NCBI RefSeq assembly: GCF_008831285.2
Contig: NC_045142.1
Location: 19,095,354-19,159,353, forward strand
Length of the DNA stretch: 64,000 bases
Source of the DNA: Nymphaea colorata
Taxonomy: Eukaryota; Streptophyta; Magnoliopsida; Nymphaeales; Nymphaeaceae
Direction: 5' to 3'
The notes below the pieces were generated by a model, which saw only the letters and a program-made list of their open reading frames with translations, did no database searches and was not told where the DNA came from. This document shows positions 1 through 10,889 of the stretch, piece after piece (within the stretch, counting starts at the first letter, position 1; the number at the start of each line of letters is the position of its first letter). A program made the translations under genes and the position numbers.

Positions 1-1218
1 GGCTATGGAAGAACATGAATTATGAATACCATGACAACAAGAAAAATCGAAATCTGTTACATCAGAGGCAATTGACTGTCTTTTCATTATGATTCAACAA
101 GTGCTAAATATGCCTCTTCAAGCAGAAGAATGAGTTTCCACAAGTTTTGGTCCTTTTTTATGTAGGAAGTCCCTCATAAATATCATCTACTTCAAAACAG
201 ATCAGCATCACCACAAAAGCATATAGAAGACTAATATGCTAATGAAACCACATCTGAAAGATGCCTTGGTTTGATCAACCAACTTCCCCTTCCCTATTTT
301 AATGCTATTCACAGTACCTACACCACGGTCCTTATACAAGTGATAGCAATGTCATTGAAAATTATATATATATATACACACACACACACCCGCACTACTT
401 CTGTCACAAAGAAAAACCAACAAATCTCTAATATTTGTGTTAAAAAGTGTTTTGAACGAAATGTGAATCTCTTAATTTGTTCATTATAAACACTAAATTA
501 ATCTAAATAATGTTCAAGTTCAAATTACTTTTATAAAAAGAAGTGTTTTTTTCTACTATTAAAATTTTAATGTTATAAGAGCCATTTCTTTTTTAATTAT
601 TATGGTTATTAATAAAATAAATAATAACTAACTTAATGTATGTTTATCAACAAATATATTTGAAGATACTACTAATTACGAAAAAAAAAATTAATAGGCC
701 TGGCTTCATTCGCTTACCTAAGTGGTATGTTTTTTTATGATCTTATATGTATAAATATATATATTCACAGGCACACACAAGAGAGAGAGAGAGAGAAAGA
801 GAGCTTGTATTAAATGAAACTAAAGAGTAATGGAAAAACAAAAGGAAATAGAGAACAAGCAGCATAGAAGAAGTGAGGAACCAATCCGACAGCCAGAAAG
901 ACTTCACGATAGCTAAAAATCTCCCTTCAGAAGGTTTGCAATAAATGGTGGAAATTAAAACGTGCATTAGCAAAGAAGACTTCATTGGGAATGATCCACA
1001 TCTTTCACCAGAAGATACATAACCATAACCATGTATGAAAGAAATCGTCATCACTTAGACTTGCAAAGGGTCGGCGATCCAAGTAAAAGATCACTAAAAC
1101 ACAAATACAAATGGCAAATCGATCTACAACTTCAGTAAAAGGATTAGACATTTGCCTCTTGTTAACAAATCTAGTACAGCTCTATATTTGCTCAAATTAT
1201 AATTGCCTTTTCATGCAG
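1..1218. other. AT-rich intergenic DNA, no gene recognised
   Basis: No open frame here resembles a known protein. The stretch holds a TA/CA microsatellite at about 361-389 and a GA microsatellite at about 779-801. The longest open frame (743-1054, minus) is hydrophobic and low in complexity, and matches no family I recognise. Confidence 0.6.
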
Positions 1219-1609
1219 TGTCACGGGCCGACTTTTTCAGACTGCGCGGCGTGGCAAACTCTCACCAGTAAGCCGCAAGCCTTCGCTTCGTTCAAGTGGG
1301 CGCAGATTACTTGAATGCTTCTTCGAAAACAAAGACACAAAATACACAAGAGTCTGGAAAGAAAACTCACAATATACTCACTTTAACAAGATGAGTACAT
1401 CACGAGGGAAGCAAGTAAGCTTTTAACTTTACTTACATAGGATGGCCGAAGCTGCTTATAGAATTCCCATGGCGACCATCCAAAACAAGGAATCCCAATA
1501 TTACACTTGGGCTGTTTTAGGAGAGTACTCCGACACAAGTGAACACTAAGCTTACACCATGACTCAACATAAACAAAGAAAGTACATTTGCAAAGCAAAG
1601 GACTGTACA
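1219..1609 (-). repeat. candidate 3' LTR of the deleted chromodomain gypsy element
   Basis: The block lies just past the chromodomain stop codon (1614) of the minus-strand element, where a 3' LTR is expected. Read on the plus strand it starts with TGTCACGGGCCG and ends with GACTGTACA, so it has TG/CA ends. No second copy is visible because the other end of the element is lost at the assembly gap, so the boundaries are inferred. Confidence 0.3.
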
Positions 1610-1613
1610 TACT

Positions 1614-2236
1614 TTAGACGCAGGGGAACAGGCTCCCCCCTTCAAAACAAGCGTCGTCCTCTGCGCTAGCAGCTTCATGGTAGACCCTAACATCTTCTGG
1701 ATGACTTCGCTTCAAACGGAAGCCATACTCCATTGTTGGCTGGTCTTCGTCTACCCACCTGACCAAGTATCGCTTCGGTTCGCCACGGTGGTTGATTTTG
1801 TGCCGAAGGATCTGGTCCAACTATCAATTGGTGGTCCTCCGGGTCGAAGGAGATCGTTGCAAGATTGGTTCTCACCATGGCTGGCTTCTCTCCGGGTCTT
1901 CAGCATCGGAATAGAATGGCTGAAAGTTGCGGATGTGGAACACAGGATGCCCCTTGAAATCTAGTGGAAGATCTAACTTGTACGCCAGCTTCCCCATCTT
2001 CTTGACCATAGTAAATGGCCCTTCATACTTTCTGATCCGTGCTCGCATCGCCCACGAAAGATGCTTGCCCAGTCTGCGTAAAGCTTCACAAGGACTTGGT
2101 TGCCCGCGCGAAATTCCATCGACCCTCGTCTTTGATCTGCATGTTTCTTCAATTCTGTAGGGGCATGGCCCACTTTATGCCGAGGTGGCCGCCATCTAGG
2201 GAGCTTCGCAGGCATTGTCCCTACGAATTCCTCTAA
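1614..2236 (-). pseudogene. gypsy integrase C-terminus and chromodomain remnant
   Basis: Minus-strand frames in this stretch read first an integrase C-terminal segment (residues RGSMEFRAGNQVLVKL, the 'LEFQVGDKVLVKL' block of plant Ty3/gypsy) and then a chromodomain (DQILRHKINHRGEPKRYLVR, followed by WVDEDQPTMEYGF and a distal VRVYHE). This pairing is diagnostic of chromoviruses, whose chromodomain targets integration to chromatin marks. The pieces lie in different frames (about 2263-1973, 1878-1687 and 1820-1614), so at least two frameshifts separate them. The chromodomain frame ends at 1614. This is a dead copy. Confidence 0.75.
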
Positions 2237-2864
2237 GATAGGCGCAAGCGCCTCTAGGACCAAACCAGGAGAGTTTTTAGCACTTCCCTGGTTGCCACCA
2301 AGTCCATCTCGTCGCCATGCTTCGGGCCTCTATTCAATTGGAGCGCAGATATCATCGCGACCTTGCCCTTGTCTTTCCTCAGTGTTACCACTGGCAACAT
2401 GCAGGGAGACTTCTCATCCATAATGCTTACACTACGCAAATGCGGCATCGGGACCATCTTAGCTGCACTAAGGAGCTCCATGCCGAGAATCATCTGGTAA
2501 TCGTCCATCGGGACCACAGAGAAGTTGGCTTCTCTAACCAACTCTCAATCTTTACAACCACATCCCGGGCCACTCCATGGATGGGTTTTGCCTTTGAGTT
2601 GACTGCCTTCATGCACAACTCTCCCCTCTCAAGGGTGAGGCCTAGTCTCCTCGCCTCCACAACTAAGACGAAATTGTGCGTGACACCCATATCTATCATA
2701 GCCATCATAGGCTTTCCGTTCACCAAAATCTCAACGTACATGAGTTCCCTGGAAGGCATCGTTGTGACCTTGGCTTTCTCTTCACGTTGCAGTGAGTTGA
2801 GAAGCTGAAGTGCACCAATCCTCGATCCTTCCCCTTCTTCAGTCCCACCTTTGATAGCCCTCAC
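2200..2864 (-). pseudogene. gypsy retropepsin plus first residues of RT, broken
   Basis: The minus strand encodes a retropepsin-like aspartic protease. The active-site block reads AMIDMGVTHNF where the family has DSGAT, so the catalytic Asp is kept but the neighbours have changed. The downstream YQMILGMELL block matches the 'YDVILGMDWL' segment of the family. A frameshift near 2500-2540 separates the two halves. Around 2263-2200 the frame continues into the pre-RT segment (LEEFVGTMPAKLPRWRPPRH) and then jumps straight to integrase C-terminal sequence. RT, RNase H and the integrase core are therefore deleted. Confidence 0.75.
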
Positions 2865-3364
2865 AGCATTGGCCTATTCGGTGGGTCTCACCCATTTTGG
2901 GCAGACACGCGTATAGTGCCTTCCTCCGCAAACCCAACAAGTCACTTCTCTTGGTGGCCCATTGTTGTCCTTGCGGAAGAGGGGTTTTCTGTCGTGGGCT
3001 TCTGGGGCAACGATTCACTTCTGTTGTCTCGTCGTTCCTCCCTCTTACCGTCGTGGTCAGACTCCTTCTAGACTTGAAGTATCAATGTAGCTTCTGCGTT
3101 GGGTGTTGTCCAAGCGCTCGGCTGCCACATATGCTGCTCTAAGCTCTCAAGATTTGATCCCTCCACGTCGGCTTGGGCCCAAGATTGGAGCCCTATGATG
3201 AACCAGTTAAGTTTATCTTTTTCTGGCTATAGGCACGTCCAACATGATCTCTGATATGCCCGAATGTAATTTCTCAAGGCACCAGTCTGTTTCAGGTTTG
3301 CAACCAACTATAGGCGTGCCTTTCAGCATTCACGGGCATGAAGTATCCCTTCAACTGTTTGCGG
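2865..3364 (-). pseudogene. gypsy gag fragment with zinc knuckle
   Basis: Minus-strand translation shows a CCHC-type zinc knuckle, CWVCGGRHYTRVCP (C-x2-C-x3-H-x4-C), at about 2895-2940. This is the nucleic-acid-binding motif at the end of gag in many plant chromoviruses. It is followed in frame by a TAG stop (about 2874) and then the protease. The upstream gag portion has several stops and runs into the assembly gap at 3365, so the matrix/capsid part is not visible. Confidence 0.65.
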
Positions 3365-3464
3365 NNNNNNNNNNNNNNNNNNNNNNNNNNNNNNNNNNNN
3401 NNNNNNNNNNNNNNNNNNNNNNNNNNNNNNNNNNNNNNNNNNNNNNNNNNNNNNNNNNNNNNNN
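3365..3464. other. assembly gap (100 N)
   Basis: Exactly 100 undetermined bases, the usual placeholder for a gap of unknown length. It hides the last ~11 bp of the left LTR of the Tat/Ogre-type element, that element's left target-site duplication, and the rest of the chromovirus gag. Confidence 0.99.
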
Positions 3465-5044
3465 CAAAATTTTCATTGGTTTTGGAGTGCTCCAGAAAAA
3501 TAAGGTTTTTGTTTTGAAAGAGGAAAGAAAGGGACTCGCCCGTCGGTACGAGGATCGACCATTCCCGCGCCTTTACTGGAGGTAATCAACCCAAGGACTA
3601 TGTTTATCATTGATGCATTTCGTTTTAACTTAAACATCTTTTTGATTCTGTATGCGGTGTAGAAAATATTGAAAGTTTGGAGTTTCAAACTTTTGAAAAG
3701 GTTCTTGAAGAATTGCTTGAAAAAGTGAAATGTTTTGAGGAAAAAGTGAAACTAGTAAATATCATTTGAAAAACTTGTGAAAACATTTTGAAATCACTTT
3801 AGTGTTCTCTTAAGACTTTAAGTAGGTTTGAGATTTTGCTCTAATTCGGTTAACCTAGCTAGAGCTCATCCTTTTGCTTAAGTTCTTTTAGAGAGGTGCT
3901 TGTGATATAAGTGAATAAGTGGTGAGATGCATGAATGCATTTACACTTATGATTGAAAAAAGTAAACATTCCTACCACAACATTATCTAATTCATTCCTA
4001 CACATAATTAGATTTCGTTGTTTATAAATTATTATATATAGAAGGAAAGTTTTTGAAAATGGATAGAGATTGTAGACCATCAAGCATGATTCCAATATTG
4101 GGTCATTACTTGATTTGTGGTCTTATTGAAGTTGGTAAATAGAAGTTCATGAGATGAGAATGTTAAGAAGAATACAAGAGATAAAACTCTTATGAAGGAA
4201 AGAGAGAGATATAGAGAAGACATGCATACTTGTGTACATATATACATATAAAGAGAAAAGATGTATTGATTCGAAGGAAAGAGAGATTTTAGAGGAAAGA
4301 AAATATCATACGCATATTGGGTATGAGAAATGTTATAGAGAAGATTTTGTCTTGAAAGAGGAATAATATTTGAAAGAGAGGAGATGGAACCATGTACATA
4401 GTATTCATGCACATATGAAATTATAAATAGAAAGTGAGCATAGAGAGAGAAAGATGGGGGTCTCATGTTGGCATAAATGTATATAAATGTGTATACAATC
4501 CATACCTTCACAAGATTAAAAAAATCAAGGAACAACTTAAAATTACCAACTTCAAATTTAATGTGGGCCAGAGGGGAGCTTGGACTCATGCAAGAGTCTA
4601 AGCTAAGTCCTAAGGCCATATTAGAAGGTTCTTTTTGAAAAGTTTTGGGAAAATATGATTTATATAAGTATGATGTTTTATTTAGTTTGTTGTAAGGATA
4701 TATTTCTTCCACCGTTGGGTATGAAAGAAAACAAGCAACATAACGAAGCACTCGTTAGGGTTCCTAATGTGATGATTAAGAAGATCTAGGGCAAAATGCA
4801 TGAAATGCATATTACATGTACATTTCGTGAGGGTTTATCCGGTTGGACAGTCCCAACTCAAAAATTATATGAAATAAAGAGTCTCCAACCACCTCATTCC
4901 GCCATACATTACATGTAAGTAAAGAACCAAGCAATCATGCGTGCATAATTTATAGATAACATTCAAGGATGAAGAAAGAAGAGATGATGGAAAAGCAAAG
5001 TTCAATTAGGAGGAAGACATGATGTAACTATGAATTGATATACA

Positions 5045-5780
5045 CTTATCTTCTATGTTCCGGTGCACTTGAGTATAGCCTTTGACTCTAATAGAGATTG
5101 AGAGCTATCTTTTGGCCATGGAGAAGAAGAGGAAAATAAGAGGAAACAAAAAAAAAAAATAAGAATGTATTCATGAAAAGAAAAGAACATGTTTAAAAAT
5201 GAAAGATCATCTCATCTTTCCATGCTCCCGGTGCACTTTGAGTATAGCCTCTTGTCTCTAAAAAGAGATTGAGAGCTACCTTTTTAGCCGTGGGGAGATG
5301 AAGATGAGAAGAAAATATAGAAAGAGATACAATGTTTATATTAATAAAAGAGAAAACATGATTCAATCATGAAACGAAAGATCTTCTCATCTTTTCACAC
5401 TCCCAATGCACTTGAGCATAGCCTCTTGTCTCTAAAAGAGATTGAGGGCTATCTTTTGGTCATGGGAAGAGGAAGAAGAAAGAAAAAAAAAAAAAATAAC
5501 AAGGACAAGACTATTGAAGAAATGAAATAACAAACAAAAATATATTCATTAAGGAAAAATAACAACAACAAGAATATATTATTGAAGAGAAGAAAGAGCA
5601 ATAAGATATTAATATAGAGAAAGAACAAGAACAACAAGAATACTTGAAAGAACATGATTTAATCATAAAATAAGATATCATCTCATCTTCTCATGCTCCC
5701 GGTGCATTTGAGCATAGCCTCTTGTCTCTAAAAAGAGGTTGAGTGCTATCTCCTTTGGCCATGGGAGATGAAGATGAGAA
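5045..5780. repeat. four spaced copies of a ~95-bp block in the 3' LTR
   Basis: Four similar blocks start near 5045, 5207, 5383 and 5677. Each contains GGTGCACTTGAG, AGCCTCTTGTCTCTAAAA, GAGATTGAGAGCTATC and TTTGGCCATGG. They are separated by A-rich spacers of differing length. The same four occur in the 5' LTR at about 17522-18275. Confidence 0.75.
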
Positions 5781-6150
5781 GAGAAAATGAAACAACAACA
5801 ACACTATGTTTAAGAGAAAGAAATAACATAATAATAAGAACATTAATGAAAAGAAAGAAGAGAGAAATGAGAGAGATGAAGATTACATACCTCTAATGGA
5901 AATGACTTAAGGAAGATGAACACCTTCACTTGAAGATCCCTTTTGAATGAAGCTCCAAAAGTGCTTGCTCTAAGTTGGAGAAGGAAATGAAAAGAGGAAG
6001 AGGGAGAGGAGAGAGAGCTCAAGAGAAACTCTAAGTCTTCAAGTGAGAATACACTAGAGTTTCTCCAAGGACCAATCTTGCCCAAGAGGGGGGATATGGG
6101 GGGTATTTATAGAGGATTTTGGAGCCAAAACCCAAAATTTGAATTTTTTT

Positions 6151-6575
6151 GACCTAAAAAGACTAAAATCACCCTCCAAAAAGAGATTTTTTTGGCCAAA
6201 AGGAAGGGCAAATGAGTCTTGTCCACCCAAAAAGACTAAAACACCCTCTAAAAGGATGTTTTTTGGGTCAAAACGGGGGGTAAATTGGTCTTGTTTACCA
6301 AAAAGACTAAAATCACCCTCTAAAAGGAGGTTTTTTGGTCAAAAGGAGAGGCAAATCGGTCTTGTTTAAAAAAAAAGACTAAAAATCACCCTTTAAAGAA
6401 GGTTTTTTGGTCAAAAGGAAGGGCAAATCGGTCTGTTTGAAAAAGACTAAAATCACCCTCTAAAAGAAGGTTTTTTTGTCAAAAGGAGGGGCAAATCGGT
6501 CTTGTTTGAAAAAGACTAAAATCACCTCTAAAGGAGGTTTTATGGTCAAAAGGAGGGCAAATCGGTCTTAAATGA
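6151..6575. repeat. ~68-bp tandem array in U3 of the 3' LTR
   Basis: Six head-to-tail imperfect units, each carrying AAAAAGACTAAAATCACCCT, then AAAAGGAGGTTTTTTGGTC, then AGGGGCAAATCGGTCTTG. The array lies just outside the TATA motif at 6105-6112, in U3 as read on the element's minus strand. Confidence 0.85.
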
Positions 6576-6844
6576 TTGATTTGGATCTGAACTTGGTTTT
6601 GGATCTAAAAGTAGTATTTTGGATTTAATTTGGATCTGAGAGTTCTATTTGGATCTGAGAGTAGTATTTTGGAAATCTTGTGCCTAAATTTGAATTTCGC
6701 ACTTGGATAAAACATCATAGTCCTTTAGAAAAATTTGGGGTGATTACAGATGCCCCTCTTTGTTAATAAGCCGGTGTTAGCCGTGCTTAGTGACAAAGAT
6801 AAACGCCACAAATTTTTCAAGCAAGATATTTTCATAGAGATGTT

Positions 6845-7140
6845 TCAGGCTTTACCCATTACTTGAATGGGTTGTTTGAGCTTAAATTGCAGGTTTAACC
6901 TCTTACCTGCATGGGTTTGCCGATTTCAAATTCAGGATTAACCCCCCTGAATGGGTTGCCTTGACTTGCATCACAAGTTGAACCCTTTAACTGTGTGGGT
7001 TGCTTTGGCTTGTAGCACAGGTTTAACCCATTTGCCTGCATGGGTTGCTTTGGCTAGCATTGCAGGTTTAACCCCTTGCCTGCATGGGTTGCCCTCATAT
7101 TGCGGGTTTAACCCTTTACCTGCACGGGTGCTCTCAAGCC
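6845..7140. repeat. 40-45-bp minisatellite in the element's 3' UTR
   Basis: About six or seven imperfect units, each with CAGGTTTAACCC followed about ten bases later by CTGCATGGGTTGC. AACCC and GGGTT form a short dyad inside every unit. The array lies between the pol stop (7266) and the polypurine tract/3' LTR (6749). 3'-UTR tandem repeats are a known feature of Tat/Ogre-type elements and a suspected source of satellites. Confidence 0.8.
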
Positions 7141-7265
7141 CTGAGCGATAAAAATAAAAATGCCCCAGTGTAATCGTCATGTTTTACAACTGGGAAGAAT
7201 CTAGATTGAATAGTCGATGTGGAAACACAAATGTTTGACATTGATTGGAAAATGAATACAGAGAA

Positions 7266-8290
7266 CTAGGCATAAAATTTCTTGAGGTGAAGGGCATTAA
7301 CAGGATCGGCAAATTCCACCCCATCAGCATCAATTAGTCGGTATGAATTGTGGGGCAAAACTTCCTTAATGACATATGGGCCTTCCCAATTTGGTGTCCA
7401 CTTGCCTCGTGGTCGTCCTCTCAGGTACACTGCAGATCGTAGGACCGAATCATTCACTTTGAACTGTCTCTCGATAACTGACTTGACAAATGTCTGGCTA
7501 CCCTCTGGCGATAAGCTTCAGCATGTTCAGCCGCTTTTAGCCTCTTTTCATCTAGCAAATCGAGTTGCATTAGCCTTTTTTGTTGATATTGAGTAAGAGG
7601 AGCTCTATGAGAGAAGCGAACTTCAAAGCAGGTTTCAACACATGTAATGGTAGAACCACTTCTGTTCCATAGACTAGCTCTGCTGGAGTGGCATTTGTTG
7701 GAGTTCTCATAGTGGTGCGATATGCCCATAGAGCGTTGTGCATCTTTCATGCCAATCTCTTCCTGTTTCTACTGTCCGTTTCAAGATGCGGATCAGGATC
7801 TTGTTGGTAGCCTCTGCTTGTCCATTGTCTTGGGGTAATAAGGAGCTGAAAAATGGTGCGTGATGTGGTATTTGCTGCACAACTGCCTCATCTTTTCATT
7901 CTTGAATGAGTTCCATTGTCTGATACTATATCATGAGGGACTCCAAATCTGCAAAGAAGATTTTGTGAATGAAGGACACTACATGACGTCCTTCCACTGT
8001 TCTAAGTGTGACGACTTCTACCCACTTGGTAAAATAATCTGTTGCAGCAAGAAAATACTTATGGCCGTTAGAAGCTGCAGGGGATATCGGTCCGACTACG
8101 TCAAAGGCCCACATTGAAACGGCCAAGGAGATGTCACAGAATGCAAGTGAGATGCTGGGGCATGAATTACTGGAGCATGCAGTTGACATTCTTTGCATCT
8201 TTTGACAAATTGGTGACAATCTTTTTGCATGATAGGCCAATAATACCCTGCTCGAATTATTTGTTTGGTAACCAACATGGCCTCCACAAT
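7266..8290 (-). pseudogene. integrase part of the Tat/Ogre pol, frameshifted
   Basis: The minus strand encodes the integrase: a zinc-binding domain (AGYYWPIMQKDCHQFVKRCK followed by ECQ), a catalytic core (FDVVGPISP, then CRFGVPHDIVSDNGT) and a C-terminal segment (GKWTPNWEGPYVIKEVL ... NALHLKKFYA) ending at a stop at 7266. These pieces lie in different frames. One shift falls near 8290, where a few residues after GGHVG appear deleted. Another lies near 8115, where a T appears missing after PWPF. Others lie between about 7950 and 7750. The integrase of this copy therefore cannot be made as one protein. Confidence 0.85.
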
Positions 8291-10757
8291 CTCCTCGATG
8301 TGATTCTTCGATTACTTTCTTTGCCTCATCTTCATCAAGGCACCGAGAGTATTCAGTGCTAAATCCACGTCTGTATAATACCCATGCTAGGATAAAGTAC
8401 CTTGCTGACATACGTTGTATTGCTTTTTGTTCATTTTTAGACATTTCAGTCGGGAATTCTCCGCTTTCAATATACCTTTTGATGTCATGGTACCAAGGCG
8501 TATCCCCCCCTTGGATATGATGAACATGCGCCATCGTTTCAAAAGCAGGGTGTTCTAATCTTCCAATCTCAAAAGAGCGGATTGCTTCATTGGTTCGAAA
8601 AGTGATGGTTGATCCTAAGCTCGCGAGGCCATCCGCAATAGGGTTACCTTCTCTCTTTACGTGAGCCAATTGTACTTCTTCAAATTGACAGATTAAGGAG
8701 GTAGCAATTTCTTGATATGGCACCAACTTTTCATTTTTGACTTGCCATTCTCCATTCACTTGGTTTATAATAAGCTGAGAGTCGCCGAAGGCATGCACTC
8801 TTTTCACTTGAAAACTCAATAAAGAACGAAGTCCTTGTATGAGGGCTTCATATTCAGCCATGTTATGGGTACATGGAAAATCAAGTTTCAAAGAGTACGG
8901 GATCATTTCGCATTCTGGAGTGATGAGTAAGATGCCTATGCCTGCTCCCATCACATTTCTGGACCCGTCAAAGTACATCTTCCATGTCGAAACCGTTTCC
9001 AATCTTAGTACATGTTCATCTGGAAACTCATCATTTGTTCTGATTTCTTCGTACTGAGGGAAGTCTGCTAACTGATCCGCAATTGTTTGTCCTTTGATTG
9101 ACTTTTGAGACACATATTCAAGATCATATTGCATCAACAGAACTTGCCATTTTGCGATACGCCCATTAAGGAATGGTTGTTCCAAGATGTACTTGAGAGG
9201 ATTTAGTTTGGAGAGTATCTTGACCTCACAAGCCAATAAGTAATGTTTCAACTTCTGACACATCCAAACCAATGCCAGACAAGTTTTCTCTATTGGAGAG
9301 TACTTCTTTTCGTACTGAACAAAAGTCTTGCTAATGTAATAGATTGCATATTCGATGCGACTTCCTTCCTCATATTGTGCCAAAAAGCCGCCACATGCTG
9401 ACTCATTCACTGTGATGTAAAGCAGCAGTGGTCTTCCCAACGTTGGTGGTTTTAGAATTGGTGGATTTAGAAGGTATTTCTTGATCCTTTCGAATGACTG
9501 TTGGCATTCAAAACCACATTCAAACTTGACACCTTTCCTCAGTAGCTGGTTGAATGGCTCGCATCTCATGGCCAGATTGGAAATGAATCGTCTGATGGAT
9601 TGGATTCGTCCTTGCAAGCTTCGCAACTCCTTGATATTGGTAGGTGGTGGCATATTGATTATTGTCTTGGCTTTTGTAAGATCCATTTCAATTCCCTTCT
9701 TACTGACCATGAAACCCAACAGTTTGCCTGACTCAACCCCAAACACACATTTTTGAGGATTCAGGCGAAGCTTGTACTGTAAAAGCCTCTCGAATACTTG
9801 GGCAAGAGTTTCAATGTGATCTTCTCTTGTCTTGGATTTGATCAATATGTCATCGATATATGCATCCATGATTTTATGCATCTGCTCATGGAAGATGGCG
9901 GCCATGGCTCTTTGATAGGTTGCTCCAGCATTCTTCAACCCAAATGGCATTACCGTGTAACAAAAAGTACCCCATGGTGTAGTAAAAGCGGTCTTAGGTT
10001 GATCTTTGACTGCTAATTTGATTTGATTATATCCCAAATATCCATCCATGAAAGAAAACATTGCATGGCCTGCAGTACTGTCTACCAATAGATCAATGTT
10101 TGGAAGAGGATAATCATCCTTCGGTGTGGCTTTGTTCAAGTCTCGAAAGTCGATGCACAACCTAACTTTGCCATTTTTCTTGGGGACCACCACGATGTTC
10201 GCCAACCATTCGGGGTAATCGATGGCACGAATGAATTTTGCCTTTAGCAAGTCCTCTAGTCCTTCTTTTACAGGGCCTTCTAGTCGAGGGTCAAGCTTGC
10301 GCAATTTTTGCTTAATCGGCTTGCAATTAGGATTTAAGGGCAAACGATGTTCAACCAATTGGGGGTCTAAGCCTGGCATATCTTCATAAGTCCAAGCAAA
10401 AGCTTCTTGGTTACTTATAAGAAAGTCCACCAATCTTTTCTTCTCATTCGCTGACAAACTGGTGCCAATTTGAAGAATTTTAGGATCTTCACTGGTTCCA
10501 ATATTAATTTCTTCAATTGGATCATTCACCAAAGATGAGGGATGCTCTTGTTTCTGAATCTGAGTGAATTCTGGTAATTCTGACTCGGGTATTGCCATAG
10601 GTTCCATTTCACCGACTGCTTGTTCGATAAATGCTTTCTGGGGGGACTTTCGTGGAAAAAGAATAAACTGAGACATATTGAGTTCCGACATCCTGTAAAG
10701 AGGATAAAGGAAAGAGTTGGACGAAATTGACAACAAAAAAATTACTTGCATTTGCAT
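8291..10757 (-). CDS. pol: reverse transcriptase with two RNase H domains (Tat/Ogre)
   Basis: A long open frame of about 820 codons. RT covers roughly residues 150-400, with the SFMDGYLGYNQI block near 235-246 and the catalytic YIDD at 300-303. It is followed by a gypsy-type RNase H (about 443-560) and then a second, archaeal-type RNase H (about 592-715). The second domain keeps its acidic residues: D597 (FDGS), E635 (MAEYEAL), D659 (FGDSQ) and D709 (NPIADGLA). In the first, the position of the first catalytic Asp is V450. The enzyme would copy element RNA into DNA in cytoplasmic particles. The frame opens upstream of a likely 3' splice site at 10693, so the true start may follow splicing. 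It runs on into the frameshifted integrase. Confidence 0.9.
10692..10705 (-). promoter_or_regulatory. candidate 3' splice site between protease and pol
   Basis: On the minus strand a pyrimidine-rich run (CTTTCCTTTATCCTCTTTACAG) ends in AG at 10693, directly before GATGTCGGAACTC, which opens the conserved start of pol. The protease frame stops at 10890, and the ~190 nt between contain stops. Ogre elements are known to splice out an intron between protease and RT. I could not identify a convincing 5' splice site. Confidence 0.45.
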
Positions 10758-10889
10758 ATATATAAAAAAAAGTTCTTAGTTCATAGAATAGGTTCTCTCA
10801 TGAAACGAGACAAAAAGATGTTCAAAATTACAAAATTCATGGGAGGATTTTGAAACAAAAGTGAATACTATCAGCCCCCAAGATCTTCT

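Larger units (their letters stand above)
3465..6748 (-). repeat. 3' LTR of the Tat/Ogre-type element
   Basis: It aligns along its whole length with 15869-19254. Relative to that copy it has many small deletions, especially between about 3840 and 5600. It ends at 6748 with ...GATTACA (TGTAATC on the minus strand). Its outer end is cut by the N gap. It holds a TATA motif on the minus strand (6105-6112), a ~68-bp tandem array and four spaced copies of a ~95-bp block. Confidence 0.9.

Noticed and set aside
2897-3142. Plus-strand 81-codon open frame
   Set aside because: It is the antisense shadow of the gag zinc-knuckle region of the deleted gypsy element.
4080-4751. 223-codon open frame on the minus strand
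   Set aside because: It lies wholly inside the LTR, has no domain, and is broken in the other LTR copy by small indels.
6151-6575. Regular repeats reminiscent of a CRISPR array
   Set aside because: The units are contiguous and imperfect with no unique spacers, duplicated in both LTRs, and the genome is a plant nuclear one.
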